A stretch of DNA of 64,000 bases from Maylandia zebra (Eukaryota > Chordata > Actinopteri > Cichliformes > Cichlidae): the NCBI RefSeq assembly GCF_041146795.1, contig NC_135185.1, positions 12,435,529 through 12,499,528 on the forward strand, in the 5' to 3' direction. This document shows, one piece after another, positions 48,999-62,000 of the stretch. Both the position numbers and the translations under genes were made by a program. The notes under the pieces were generated by a model. That model did no database searches. It saw only the letters and a program-made list of their open reading frames with translations, and was not told the DNA's origin. Numbering within the stretch: position 1 is the stretch's first letter; every line of letters begins with the position of its first letter.

Positions 48999-50480
48999 GA
49001 TTAAATCACAAATTCTCCAACTAAATGATGCATCATATCTGGTCCAGCTATCTGAAATGGATGAAGTGGAAACTATTAGAAATGTCAGAAACTGAAAACA
49101 AGGGCATTTTCGACCGTGCGTCCCATTAGGGAGTATTTTTAAATTTGTGACATGTTTGGGATGTTTACATTCTTGTTTATGCAAATAAGAGAATAAGCTG
49201 CTGAATATTAAGGTGAACAACCTAATGCAGTGTGTCACTGTCCCTCTCTGTTCTCCGTTTTTGGTGTTTATTGATATTTGTAACAAGGACCAGTGAATAA
49301 GGATGAGGAGAAGTGGTCCCTGTCAGTGAGGCTAATGGGACATAAATCTAATTCAGGTAATAACACAGTCAGCGTGTTATTGAATAGGTTAACGCTCGCT
49401 TGCCCTTCGACGGGAAAACCTCACAGGATGATGAGCTGCTGCGGCACTTGTTTACACCCTGACACGCTGCACGTTTAGAAAGAGCGAAGCAGAGCCAAAG
49501 CAGGCCTCTAGGTTACTTGCTTCCACTCAGCCTGCAGCCGATGTTTTGATAAATAGCCCGACTAACAGCAGATGACAAGAAGGAGACCCACTGCATCTCT
49601 TCATCCGAGTGGGGGGCCTGGATGTTTGAAGTGGATTTGCTTTTGTTTACTGTCTGCTGTTTGCCTAAGGGACAGGCGCCACGGGCTGAGAGGGCTGATG
49701 GAACAGAAGAAATCACAAATCAAAGTCATTATCTTTCCGCGTATTCTCCTCCTGCTTGTGAACGAATGTTTAGCTCCTAATGGAGAGAAAAACACCGCTT
49801 TTATTCAGTGATGTGCACCATCGCTTTGTTTGCACATGCTCAAAAATATCTAGAATCATATATAAAAAGATAGAACTCGATATTATCCGATTTTATAACG
49901 ACAATAACCGAGTGGGTTAATTTATGTTACACAGAAACACTTTGAAGGCTCAGTTTGCATTCCTGCACTGCTTCCTTTGTTCTGATGTCATTAGTTTTGG
50001 TTACTTTCATTCAGTTTTTTTTTTTTGCAAAATGGCACCAAGTCACAAACCGACTCATCTGCAGGTTTCATCTTCGCTTTGGGCTTCAGTAAATATCAGC
50101 ATCAAAGGCTTCTGCAGCAGTAAATCTGTACTGTACGTCTGTTACTCACGGCTCACTGCAAAATCACAGTTTAGTGATTAAAGTGGAAAAATACAATAAA
50201 ATCAACGGTTATTAAAACATACATATACTTGAGATGGATGATAAAACATATTACAGTGGCACAGGTGGTACACTTGAAGGATAAACATGTACAAAAATTT
50301 TTTTTATGATCACAAACTGTTTTCATGTCTCATTGCTGGTTTAATAAATAAAGAGCCTGATCAATATTTCTGATATGTTATTTAGTGATTTAAATTTGAC
50401 ATCTAATGTATCAACTGAAAGGTTTTTTCTCCAAACATTTGTTATGTGTAGAAACTGTTTTACTCATCTACGCTCTACCA

Positions 50481-50789
50481 CAGCGGTCCCCAACCCCTGG
50501 GCCTCGGACCGTGAGTCGTTTGGTACCGGGCCGCGAGAGTTGAGGCTCAGGTATGAAATGTATGGTTTTCAGGGTTTTTATCGGTTTTCAGCGTTATTTA
50601 GTTATCGTTTTTATCGCTAACTCTGTTTTCCTGGGTCTTTTCACGTGTGTTATGAATAAATCTTCTTTTTTTCGGTACCGGTACTAGTTTTATTTTGTTG
50701 TATTTATCCGCGACACCTTAAAGGCCGGTCAGTGAAAATATTGCTGGGCATAAACCGGTCCGTGGCGCAAAAAAGGTTGGGGACCGCTG
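50481..50789. mobile_element. Non-autonomous hAT element (MITE), 309 bp
   Basis: Perfect 15-bp inverted ends: CAGCGGTCCCCAACC at 50481 and GGTTGGGGACCGCTG ending at 50789. The 8-bp flanks are CTCTACCA (50473-50480) and CTCTACCT (50790-50797), 7 of 8 identical. The interior contains GGTACCGGGCCGCG and AAACCGGTCCGTGGCGC, a well-known fish hAT MITE pattern. No coding sequence. Confidence 0.9.
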
Positions 50790-53700
50790 CTCTACCTGAC
50801 TGCTCGGACCAGCTCATTATTTGGGACCTTTGCAGAGTGCCCTCTAGTGGACAAACTATGCAACCCACTCGTCACACGGTTGGAGGGTGTTTCTCCCGTC
50901 TCTTCTTAAATTTGTGACTCCCTAAATAAGATGCATTAGTGTTTAAGCAGAAACGCCCCCCACAAAAACAAAAAACAGGTATTACACTGGGTGAATGAAT
51001 GACCCCAGCAAAACAAAGCCTGTTTTTTTGCTTTTCTTTCACTAATACTGGGATCCCTGGAAGAGCTGGGAATGACGTCACACAGCCCTGCCATCAGAGG
51101 CAAAAGGAACTCATTTATCTCTTGTTAATCAATACAGGTGAGGCTGGTTCATCAAGGCAAATGTCTTTAAAAGATCCCTTGAAATGCCTGCAAGGTCACG
51201 TGTGCATGCGATAAAACGGGGTTACATGACGCCTCAGGATCAGAACAAGGACATCAGTGAATCACTCTTGGGTGAGGAAAGTATTAAACATGACAGAAAC
51301 ACAGCAGCTGCTCATCACATATGTGCTTAGGACCCCCATCGTCACACTTTAACGTGGGATTTTTCAAAGAGCAGGGTGGAAATTTTCTCTGTTGCTATCG
51401 TCGCTGATGGGAAGTTATAAAAATGGAGGAAAAACGTACGTTCTAACATGTGGTTAATAGTGCTGTTTTTTTTTTTTAAAAAGGGTCTGTTTGAAGTCAT
51501 GTTTTTTCTTACACCTAACCAAAGATCAATCGAAAAGACACAAAAGTTGAAAATGGCCGTACACAGGATGCAAACTGTGTTCTGGGTGAAAGTTAATGAT
51601 TTATATACAGCCACGTCTCAGTTCCTGTTTTCTCAGGGGAAGCCAGTCCTGACAAGTCGTCAGCTGACAGAGACTACTAAAAAGGAAAAACTATAACTGA
51701 AAAGAAAGAAAGGAGTGAAATAAACATCATGTAGAGAGAATAGAATTTAATATTGCAGATGTGATAAGAGCATCAGGCTGGTGTGGCTCTGCGTCTCCTC
51801 TCAGTGATCACGGACTAAAGTCTGATCTGTAAAGCTATAACTGTACCTGGTGTCTCATGTCTTTTAAACCATATAATTTCGCACAGAGCTTATTAGTTTT
51901 TAATAAAACCTCTAAACTTTGGATCTTGGTGAAGCAACTTTCTCCTTGCTCCTTAAAATTAAGCCGTCTGCTGCAAAGCCCTTTGAAATCAGGAATGTCT
52001 TTCCTGCTGGATGAGCTTAAATAATGAAACGCACATTTTCATTGATGTCCTTGACTTACTTACTTTGTTTCTTTCTCTTCTATTGGATACACTGATGACT
52101 CACTGTTGCTTTGCATTTTTGAATTATTGTGTTTCAAGTCTGGGAAAAAAAGACTGTCTTCTTTGTTCGTGAGTCCCAAAGATTAAAGGGTAAAAACATG
52201 TCCTTGTAGTTCTGCTACATGAAGTTCAACTCTCTCTTCGAGTGTCCTCACATCCCACAACTTCTGGTCACTTTGTGCCCGTCTTTGGCTCCACTTTCAC
52301 ATATGACTGCATTACACTTTGGGGACAAAGAGAGGGGATGCTGGCCGTGATTTCAGGTCTTAAATATCCACATGACATTAGAGTCCACTCTAATGAAACA
52401 CCAGACAGATGTCTTCATAAACTCTCTGCAGCTCACAGTCTGCATCTCCCCAAGAGATGGGGGTGACTTTGAGCAATGACGGATGTGTGTGTGTGTGTGT
52501 CATTGTTAGCCTGATGATGATCAGAGTGACAGCTAGTTGTCTACCCCACACTGTGCAGTGTAAAGGGTGACAGCTCCTTAATGCCCCCCTTCATTAGAAA
52601 ACTCACCAGGACAGAATGTGTGTGCATGTGTGAGCGCACAGTCAAGAGAGGAGGCTAATTTGCTGTTTCACAACACAGACTTGTGTAAACACGCACACGC
52701 ACACACACACAGTCTCCATGCATAAAGTCCATCATTGCTTAATGAACACTCTCGTCTCTCTGTTGACCTTAGAAAGAAAATCCTCCCTCCTCCTGCTCCT
52801 GGTAGAGATTATGTAATGTTGCATACTTCAGTTTGCTTCAAAGAAAAAATGCTTTTAATTGAATCTCATCTTTTGCTGATGATGCTGCTGAAGTTTGCGC
52901 TGAACAGTTAGTTGAGCTGTTTTGTACTTTGCATTAGGGAGCTGACGGGTTAATGACCGGCTAATATCTCTGAATCGTTTAAAATCTGCTGACTTTAGGA
53001 TTACAACACATCACAACACAGGCCTATCGTTAGTTTTATACAGCACATCTGTACCATGAGCTGTGAGACCTGCCTGTACTCTACACATGCTTTGAAAATG
53101 AAGTCTATGAGTAAAACCCGTCTTTCTGCACTACACCATCAGTGTGATACCTGGGCCGACAGCAGGGGCTTTTTTCGAGCGGGAGATCATAAAGCTGGGT
53201 GGTGCTCCAGCTCCCATCCACCCCTGTGGTGTGATATTATTGATTTGTACCACCTTATTACAGCTCTGCAATCCTCAGAAATGCCTCTCTCGGAGTTAGG
53301 CCTCTGGGCTGGTTCTGCTCCCTGGGATGCTAATGAGTTAGTCTGCATGCTTTTGAACTAACATGAAAACTGCCTGTTAGCTACATCATATTTCACTGTT
53401 ATCTCGCACTTAAGAGGCAAGTACAGGCCTCAGGTGCTGCTTACTTCCTGTTCTCCTCTTTGAATCACTTTGTGCTTCGCTGCGCTGCTACTAATTCATA
53501 TTTAGCAAGTTAAAACACTTAGTTCATTTCCAGCTAATAGTATGTAAACAGTCACTTTGTATGGAAGGTGCAACAAGCAGTAGGAACACTTTGGCGAGGA
53601 GAATAATACAGTTTTAAATTAGCACATGTTTATTATCCAGGGGCAAAGCTGACAGCAGTACCGGAGGAGCCGCAGTGGCTTGCTGCATGCTCCTCCATGC

Positions 53701-56700
53701 TAACGTGTTATTAGGCCTCCGAGCTGCGTGCGCGTCAGGCGTGCTGTGCTCGCAGAGGTCAGCTGGCAGCGATGCCCTCATTCATACTTAATGTGCCATG
53801 ATAGAGCCATCAGGATTTTGTGCTGATCTTGAATTTGCCCTTGCATGTGTCAGAGGAGACCTTGGCATGTGGCCTTGTCCTTGCAGATGCACACATCTAT
53901 AGAAGGATAACAGAGCGACTGAGTGTGGAGGGACCTGAACACAAAGTGTTTCTGTGTCTCCTTTAGAAGCTGAAGAAGCTGATAAATAATTTAAAAGTGC
54001 TTTATTCTAACGCATGTTTTACACTCTCTCGTTTCATAATTGATTGCCATAATTCCTTTTCCATAACTGACAGCTGCTTCCCAGCTGATCCACCTCTCAT
54101 CCACAAGTCTGCTTTAAATCTTACGTAAGCCACAAACAGGAGCTCACCCTATGGATTTCCTCTTTTCTGCTGCTTCTTTGTCCCATCGTTTGTTTCAAAC
54201 AGCTGCCACCGCTGATGGATCTGTATCCACCACCTCTGTGTCAGAGGAAATCCACCACAAACATTTCCTCTATTTCTTCTTTTATTCACTTTTGCTTTCA
54301 ACACCTATTTTTCTGACAGTAACGGACACTTGGCGCTAAGCCTCCCCCTCACACACACACACCCCCGCATCGGCAATGTGTTTTTGTCTCTTTCTTTTTA
54401 TCTTTTGTCTGCCTCTCCAACGCTCCTCTCCATATTTCTGTATAGCTACTACATTGGGACTTTTTGGCAGCTCCTCCATAGTCTGCTGTGTACAGCTCTC
54501 TGCTACTTACTAACACTTCAGTGGGAATCTGGGTGCAGAGAGGAGATGGTGGGTGAAAAGGGGAGACGGTAACCTTGCTGTGACTCATTCATGCACTGTT
54601 CTATTATTGATTAGCCTCACGCTGCTCACACGCTGCCTGCTGATCCGCTGGTTTACTGTGTAGGCAGATGAGCTGCTTATAAATGAAGAGCAGCTTTCAG
54701 TGTGAAATATAATCCTCGTATAGTTTTTCCTTCATGGGAAAACGTCCCCGTTTGTAAGATGTAACCCACCGCTTTGTGTGGCTCAAACTGAGCATGTTAG
54801 CCGTTACCATCTTGGCTGTTAAGAGCCAAAATTAGGTTATGGAGACAATGCAGGGTGACTTAATACCTGCTAATTAGTGCCAAGACCCCATCACACAGGC
54901 CTAGACACCAATTGGTCACCATCTGGTAAACACCTGTTCCTTGGGAATGTGCTCTAGGAGGTTTGCTGGCGTGAAACTGGTTGTAAAGAGGCATAAAGCA
55001 CTACAAAGAAAAACAACTCGTGATTGCTTTGGTTATTGGTGATTGCTGCAGTCACAGCTTTCACCTCTAGCAACCACTCGCCAATCTGCATTTGCGACCA
55101 GGCTTGCTAATCTAAAAAAACTGAAGCAAAGCCATCTTGAATGGCATATTAATATAATTAAAGAGCTTTAAAAATGCTCCAAAACACAATCGTGATGTCT
55201 AGTTTTGAACAGCAGTGACAATCTATAGTTTCAGTATTCAGTGCTCCTAAAAATGCACAGATTAGAGCTTTACAAGTTAACTACAGAGACTTAAACCTTT
55301 TCAGATCAGGTCATAAACCTGCTGTAAATATACTTTTTATTTATTTTAATATGAGAGTCTACGGGGATAGCTTCATGTGATCATTTGAGGGGCTGCTGTG
55401 TTTTGGCACTGCTTCATTTTAACCTGAGGGTTTCTGCCTGTTCTGAGCACCGCGATGAGCCTCGTTGTGAGGCTGAGAGCTGTTTTTGCTCTCACCATCT
55501 TTCCTTTTTAAAACCAGATGTAACAGGAACAATACACATTACAGGCTACCAACCTGTCAAAGCGTATTCTCCTCTGTTGTCCCACTGGATACTGATGGGT
55601 ACCACAATTTAGCAAATGAACATCATGTTTTATTTAATAAGACTTTAAACTCTTTTAAAGTCTTATTAAATAAGCTCATAAACTTGTTATTGTTTCCTGA
55701 GATCATAGCCGAAGTGGAGTTGAGGGTCGTTTTCCTCTTCCCTGGCAGACTAATTTTTTTTTGCTGGCCGTTAAGACACTTCAGCACTGGCTTCAGACCA
55801 TGTCCGTCTTTTATATACAGTCAATAAGCGAGGCCGTGTGGGTTTTCTGCACGTGTGCCTCTCCGTTCTCCGTGGTGCAGTCTGCATTTGTACACAGCGG
55901 CTCTGTCAAATTATCACACCTAAGGGTCCTTCTGTCCCTTTGCAGAGAAATGAGTTATTTACTCCAAGGAAATGAATTTTCCAACCGAGCGGACCACAAG
56001 AACAGGGAGGTGGGGAGGGTGGGCTGTAAAACTGCATCTCTCTCCTTCCTTTAAGTGCGCAAACACGCACATTTCTCTAATTAAATGTCAAAAGGCAGCG
56101 TATGAAAATCAATGCAGCATTGTGTTCAGAGAGAAAGCCAGGCAGCTGATTCAAAAAGGCAAAGGAGTGCCGTGAGGCTGATTATTTGACAAGCCCACTG
56201 TTAATGAAATCTACTCCCAAATCAGGAGCAAGCCACCCCTCCGGCAGTGAAACAACCGTGCGGTGGGACGGGGCTGACGCTGGGCTCACAGCTTGATGCG
56301 ACGTTATGAATATGATATTAGCGCTTCATAACATACTTTCCGCTTTTCTCTGTATTTCACTTCACAGTTACTGTAGCTCCCCCTCTCTCCCTGTGGATTT
56401 TCTTCCAGCCTTTTAAGCAACTGGGAAAGTAATGGCTACAGTATGTGCCTGCGAGGATTCATATCACAGACAGGTGCAGGGGGCGGGGGGGCGTGGAGAC
56501 AACGTGAACAATATGCACCTCCGTGTTCTTCTCCCTTTGCCACTGGCGCTCTCCATGTTCCTCTTTGAGTTTCTCTCTCTCGAGCGCCATCTCCCTCTTG
56601 CATCCACTCCTTTTCTTTCCTTCCATCCATCACTCTCCGTGTGTGCGTGCTTCTCTCTCTCTCGCAAATATTCCCGTAAGAGTAGCACATGCCCTGAGGC

Positions 56701-57691
56701 GCCTTATGGAGGATCGAGGCCCCCCTCTGCCTGAACCAGACTCGTTGCTCAAGTTTGAGAAATTTACAGCATCTTAAACTTTGGGGCCACTCTGGCAAAA
56801 GAACAAAAATATCCCCTGACTTATTTATGTCAGACACACTGGGGGCAAAACTTTCGGGACAGCAGACAAACGAGCAAAAGTGTGTGGGTAACGGCAGGGC
56901 AGGTACCTTCCCGTGGGTTCCACCTGTGCCTCAGATTATTCAAATGTAAAAAATACACCATCTGGCCCATCACACATAAAAACAATCTCCCCACAAAACA
57001 CAGCAGCAAATAAAAATAGTATTTTTATGCTCTGCTGAGGAGAGCTGGGTGAGAATTAGAAATCAAGTGGCCCACGCGCAGTTTTGTGCTTAAATCATCA
57101 TTTAAACAGAACCAGGCGGATCGATTTCTGCTGCTCGAGTCCCGCTGTGGTTCTGAATTGGAAATTTGGAACCACAGTACTAAGCGACTGATTACAGACC
57201 GTAATGTGCTGTCAGGGATGTAGGCATAAATTATGCATCGCAATCACTGAAGGGATGCATGTCTGTCTTCATTCGGAACAAGGAAATAACTATTTTAAAA
57301 ATCAACACAATGTGATGACGAAGTTTTAGATTTTGATATGGTTTCAAAATATTAACAAGATAAATGGTTGAACTGTGTAACACAGTGCGCATAGTGTACA
57401 TGCTAAAAAGGGAATAAGGAATATAAACTTATTTAAACCTATTGATAAAGATATTTAATCATATTCCATTTTATTAACCAAGCACCATTCTACTTATTTA
57501 AGATATTTCTTACAGGGAGTGCAGAATTATTAGGCAAATGAGTATTTTGTCCACATCGTCCTCTTCATGCATGTTGTCTTACTCCAAGCTGTATAGGCTC
57601 GAAAGCCTACTACCAATTAAGCATATTAGGTGATGTGCATCTCTGTAATGAGAAGGGGTGTGGTCTAATGACATCAACACCCTATATCAGG

Positions 57692-57712
57692 TGTGCATAA
57701 TTATTAGGCAAC
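57692..57712. repeat. Inner left inverted repeat of the DD37E element
   Basis: 21 bp containing TGCATAATTATTAGGC; perfect reverse complement of 58869-58889. It lies 18 bases before the transposase ATG, so transposase binding here could also affect its own promoter (inference). Confidence 0.85.
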
Positions 57713-57730
57713 GTCCTTTCCTTTGGCAAA

Positions 57731-58750
57731 ATGGGTCAAAAGAAGGACTTGACAGGCCCAGAAAAGTCAAAAATAGTGAGATATCTTGCAGAGGGATGCA
57801 GCAGTCTCAAAATTGCAAAGCTTCTGAAGCGTGATCATCAAACAATCAAGCGTTTCATTCAAAATAGTCAACAGGGTCGCAAGAAGCGTGTGGAAAAACC
57901 AAGGTGCAAAATAACTGCCCATGAACTGAGAAAAGTCAAGCGTGCAGCTGCCAAGATGCCACTTGCCACCAGTTTGGCCATATTTCAGAGCTGCAACATC
58001 ACTGGAGTGCCCAAAAGCACAAGGTGTGCAATACTCAGAGACACGGCCAAGGTAAGAAAGGCTGAAAGACGACGACCACCACTGAACAAGACACACAAGC
58101 TGAAACGTCAAGACTGGGCCAAGAAATATCTCAAGACTGATTTTTCTAAGGTTTTATGGACTGATGAAATGAGAGTGAGTCTTGATGGGCCAGATGGATG
58201 GGCCCGTGGCTGGATTGGTAAAGGGCAGAGAGCTCCAGTCCGACTCAGACGCCAGCAAGGTGGAGGTGGAGTACTGGTTTGGGCTGGTATCATCAAAGAT
58301 GAGCTTGTGGGGCCTTTTCGGGTTGAGGATGGAGTCAAGCTCAACTCCCAGTCCTACTGCCAGTTTCTGGAAGACACCTTCTTCAAGCAGTGGTACAGGA
58401 AGAAGTCTGCATCCTTCAAGAAAAACATGATTTTCATGCAGGACAATGCTCCATCACACGCGTCCAAGTACTCCACAGCGTGGCTGGCAAGAAAGGGTAT
58501 AAAAGAAGAAAAACTAATGACATGGCCTCCTTGTTCACCTGATCTGAACCCCATTGAGAACCTGTGGTCCATCATCAAATGTGAGATTTACAAGGAGGGA
58601 AAACAGTACACCTCTCTGAACAGTGTCTGGGAGGCTGTGGTTGCTGCTGCACGCAATGTTGATGGTGAACAGATCAAAACACTGACAGAATCCATGGATG
58701 GCAGGCTTTTGAGTGTCCTTGCAAAGAAAGGTGGCTATATTGGTCGCTGA
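57731..58750 (+). CDS. Tc1/mariner transposase, DD37E type
   Basis: Uninterrupted 339-residue frame, close to the usual 340 for Tc1-like enzymes. It cuts and pastes the surrounding element by binding its inverted repeats in the nucleus. Residues about 8-50 form the first helix-turn-helix (KSKIVRYLAEGCSSLKIAKL); a second DNA-binding part with basic stretches (GRKKRVEKPR, KAERRRPP) follows to about 125. The catalytic triad is Asp145 (LWTDEM), Asp238 (FMQDNAPSHAS) and Glu276 (SPDLNPIENLW). Exactly 37 residues separate the last two, against 34 in classic Tc1. A glycine-rich box (QQGGGGVLVWAG) lies before the second Asp. ATG 57731 follows the inner repeat by 18 bases and no stop or frameshift occurs. 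As I recall, a DD37E group called TRT has been described in fish; this copy likely belongs there. Confidence 0.95.
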   Translation: MGQKKDLTGPEKSKIVRYLAEGCSSLKIAKLLKRDHQTIKRFIQNSQQGRKKRVEKPRCKITAHELRKVKRAAAKMPLATSLAIFQSCNITGVPKSTRCAILRDTAKVRKAERRRPPLNKTHKLKRQDWAKKYLKTDFSKVLWTDEMRVSLDGPDGWARGWIGKGQRAPVRLRRQQGGGGVLVWAGIIKDELVGPFRVEDGVKLNSQSYCQFLEDTFFKQWYRKKSASFKKNMIFMQDNAPSHASKYSTAWLARKGIKEEKLMTWPPCSPDLNPIENLWSIIKCEIYKEGKQYTSLNSVWEAVVAAARNVDGEQIKTLTESMDGRLLSVLAKKGGYIGR

Positions 58751-58868
58751 TTTGTTTTTGTTTTGTTTTTGAATGTCAGAAATGTATATTTGTGAATGTG
58801 GAGATGTTATATTGGTTTCACTGGTAAAAATAAATAATTGAAATGGGTATATATTTGTTTTTTGTTAA

Positions 58869-58889
58869 GTTGCCTAATAATTATGCACA
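58869..58889. repeat. Inner right inverted repeat of the DD37E element
   Basis: Perfect 21-bp partner of 57692-57712, lying 119 bases after the transposase stop codon and 165 bases inside the right outer repeat. Confidence 0.85.
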
Positions 58890-59078
58890 GTAATAGTCAC
58901 CTGCACACACAGATATCCCCCTAAAATAGCTAAAACTAAAAACAAACTAAAAACTACTTCCAAAAACATTCAGCTTTGATATTAATGAGTTTTTTGGGTT
59001 CATTGAGAACATGGTTGTTGTTCAATAATAAAATTATTCCTCAAAAATACAACTTGCCTAATAATTCTGCACTCCCTG

Positions 59079-62000
59079 TACATACTTGTGCATGTTGTAA
59101 TTTTTAATAGCTCTAAGAAATATTTCCATATTTTGGACAGACAAAGCACATCTTATATTAAATATCTAGGTTGTTGTAATAGAGGTTGTAGGAAAGAACA
59201 TAGTTCCTAGATTAAAACCATGATTTCTGAAACTGACATTTCTCTTCACTTTTTTCTATTCATTTATTCATTCAGTCACCACAGTGGCTGCAGCAGCAGC
59301 ATTACAGACCAGAACAATATAAATGTTTGATTTTGGGTGAACTGGCCCTTTAAGTCTTCTGTATTTTCTTCTGCTTTTGAGTCTTAACTTAACTTACAGG
59401 GGGTAAAAAACCTACAGCGACCAGCCGGAGAAAGAGCAGAATGGGGTAAGAGATTAAGAAAGCGCAAAGATGACATGGAAGTTTTTACTCTGTTTAGCTT
59501 CATGGATACACGTCTGATGAATCTCTTCGTTGCTCACCGAGTGAACATGTTAGTAACACAGCTTTACATTCATGCCACCAACTCCCTCCAGATGGCAGGT
59601 TCAGCCCTCCTCCTCCACCTGCGCACATTCAGACGTGATGCTGGGCAGATGACTGACTGCGTCAGAGAGCTATCACTGCCGCGTCAGTTTTTTGGCACGG
59701 CTGCTTTGTTCTCCCACGGGCCCAGGGTCCATATGATTGCGCCAATCTGTCCTCTGATGCCCGTTTCATTTCAGTTTTACACTTCAGACCCAGCAGCAGC
59801 CACAGCCGGAGGCACTGTCCACCCTATTCTCATGAACAAGAGCTTTCTTCAAAGCCTTCAGATTTGGCACAAGAATGACTTGGGAGACCCGCTCTGATTT
59901 TAGTGGGTCAAGGTTTCACATGTGCAGATCTCAATTATCACAGAAACAAACTAAGAAACACTGCAACAACATTTTATGCTCACTATTCAACGCCGTGTTT
60001 CAGGAGCAGAAGGATTGTCACCATATTTCTGAATTTGCTCCCGGCCTAAAGTACTAAATGTCCTCGGGAGTCTTCACAATATGTACAAGTCCAGACAGAC
60101 ATGAGTGGACTTGAAAGGCAAGCAAACACAAGCTGGTAATTCAATAAATTAGATCAAAGCGACGGTGCTGAACAAATACAAATGTGCTCTGAGAGAAACC
60201 TCCAAGTAAAATGACATTTGTTTTCCAGCTCCTGCCCTTTGGTCTCACTCCAAATGCTGCCACCTCTAAAAGCTTCAGTGTGTATGCTGTTAACTACAAG
60301 GCCATCACTCTATTCATCTGCATCTTGCAAAGCTGCAGGCAAGCTCTCAAAGACGAACTCAAACAGGCTTTTTTGAAGGGAAGAAGAGGGTTAAGGAGGT
60401 TACACCATGCTGCAGAAAAGAGCAGCAGCATTGTGGAGTCGATACAAACGCTCTGCCGTGCTGCCACTCTGAAACTGGTTTCTCATCACGCGTCCTCTCA
60501 TTCGCCTTGTCAGATGACAACATGTGACGGGGCGCAGGAAGGATTAAGAAGGATTATCAGGGGACTATTGACAGTTACAAAATGTAACACAACAGGGGAG
60601 GATGGACCTTAATAAATAAATAAATATTGTATTATCTATTATCTCACTTCTGTGCTGGAGAGATACACCAGTTCTGTCAAACCAGGCTTATAAATTAGTT
60701 CCGTTTTCATCTTTTATATTCTGTTTCACACAAACTCACACTCTAGAAACAAAAGAATGGAAAGTCACCTCAACTATTTGCCAATAAGAAATTATATGAA
60801 GTGCTAATATTGCAGCATACATCACACATAAAGATGGTTTCCATGGAAATTGTAAAAAAAATAAAAATAAAGAAGATAATATAAAAAAAAGGGATGTGTA
60901 TAATTCAAACTAAAGCATGACTTCAGCAGCTGCTGATTTCAGCATGGCTATATCCATCTTTCAGAGGCACTGACGTCTCATTACTCAAGCTTTTAAAGTT
61001 GTATTGGTGCAAACTAATATCTGAAAACCTAAGACATGTTTGGGAAAATCAGTCGCCCAAGTATTCCTCTTTAGTCGTGTTTGCACGACAGGAAATATAT
61101 CTGGTTACATGATGCGATCGCTGAACTCGTGAACTTCTGTCAAGTTGGGTTCATGTTCAGTCAGACTGAGCTAGCATTTCTCACGGGTAATGTTGAGAAA
61201 AAACTCATTTATTCCAAAGAGGCTGTGATCACTGGGTTTCCCCATTGAAATACAATGTGGATTTAATTTAGCTGCCACTTTGTGAGATGCAGGGTGTGCC
61301 TCCTCCCTACACATGCAGGTTTATGGTGAACAGGGGTGGCTTGGCACTGTGTATTCACGCCACTGTTACATGCACTTGCAGCATAATAAGAGATATCCCT
61401 GTCAAGCCCCCAAATCTGATGCAAGATGTTTGTAAGAAGAAAGTGCAGCGACTGTATGGAAAAAACAAAACAAAACAAGAACGCAGCTTTAAGAGAAAAT
61501 GTTCCAACTGTAAACAAGGCTGCAAACAGCGAATAATTGCCAACAGCTAATCATGCTTGTAAAATGGACTAACGAACAAACAGATAATCACAGACAAAAT
61601 CCACATCCCCTGTGAATCTCACACACAAACACACACCTGCCATCCTTCCCGAAGCCCCGTAATGAGCCTATTCAGAAGGAACAGTGATGATTCAACCCTC
61701 CAATCAGGTTCCTGCTGCCCCAGATACCCAGCACGTCTATGGGACACAGATTTGAGTAAAATTGGGGCACAGGGGTTGAATCCACAGGACTGAAGCTACA
61801 GAAAACAGCTTCTGATTTTAATTTCTACAAACGTGTTGTTGAACGCGAGAGCCTGACACCACCTCTCTGTTCACGTACAATCACTCACCTAATTTCATGC
61901 ATGTGACAAAAAGTGCCGTCTTGAAACAATAACATCGGAGCGCTGCAGGTTGTTTTTTCTTTTTTAAATGAATAATGCAGCCCGGTGTCTGCTGAGCAGC

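Larger units (their letters stand above)
45369..57512. other. Gene-poor stretch upstream of the known fndc5 exons
   Basis: This is probably fndc5 intron 1, since no signal-peptide exon was found before it. I searched the minus strand for a leucine-rich leader ending one base into a codon before GT and found nothing convincing. It holds the repeats listed separately and otherwise moderately GC-rich unique-looking DNA, notably 52.5-56.7 kb. Confidence 0.4.
57513..59078 (+). mobile_element. Complete Tc1/mariner transposon (DD37E), apparently intact
   Basis: The element is 1566 bp with TA on both sides (57511-57512 and 59079-59080). The outer inverted repeats are perfect over 25 bp (57513-57537 and 59054-59078, starting CAGGGAGTGCAG). 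A second, inner pair is perfect over 21 bp (57692-57712 and 58869-58889, containing GCATAATTATTAGGC). Inner and outer repeats share AATTATTAGGCAA, so each end has two direct transposase-binding-like units about 170 bases apart, the IR/DR layout known from Sleeping Beauty-type elements. A single uninterrupted transposase gene lies between them. Everything needed in cis and trans seems present, so it is a young and perhaps active copy. Confidence 0.95.

Noticed and set aside
56436..56837. 133-codon minus-strand frame considered as the fndc5 leader exon
   Set aside because: It has no signal-peptide core and no donor in the needed phase, and is rich in Arg/Glu from a CT-rich low-complexity stretch.
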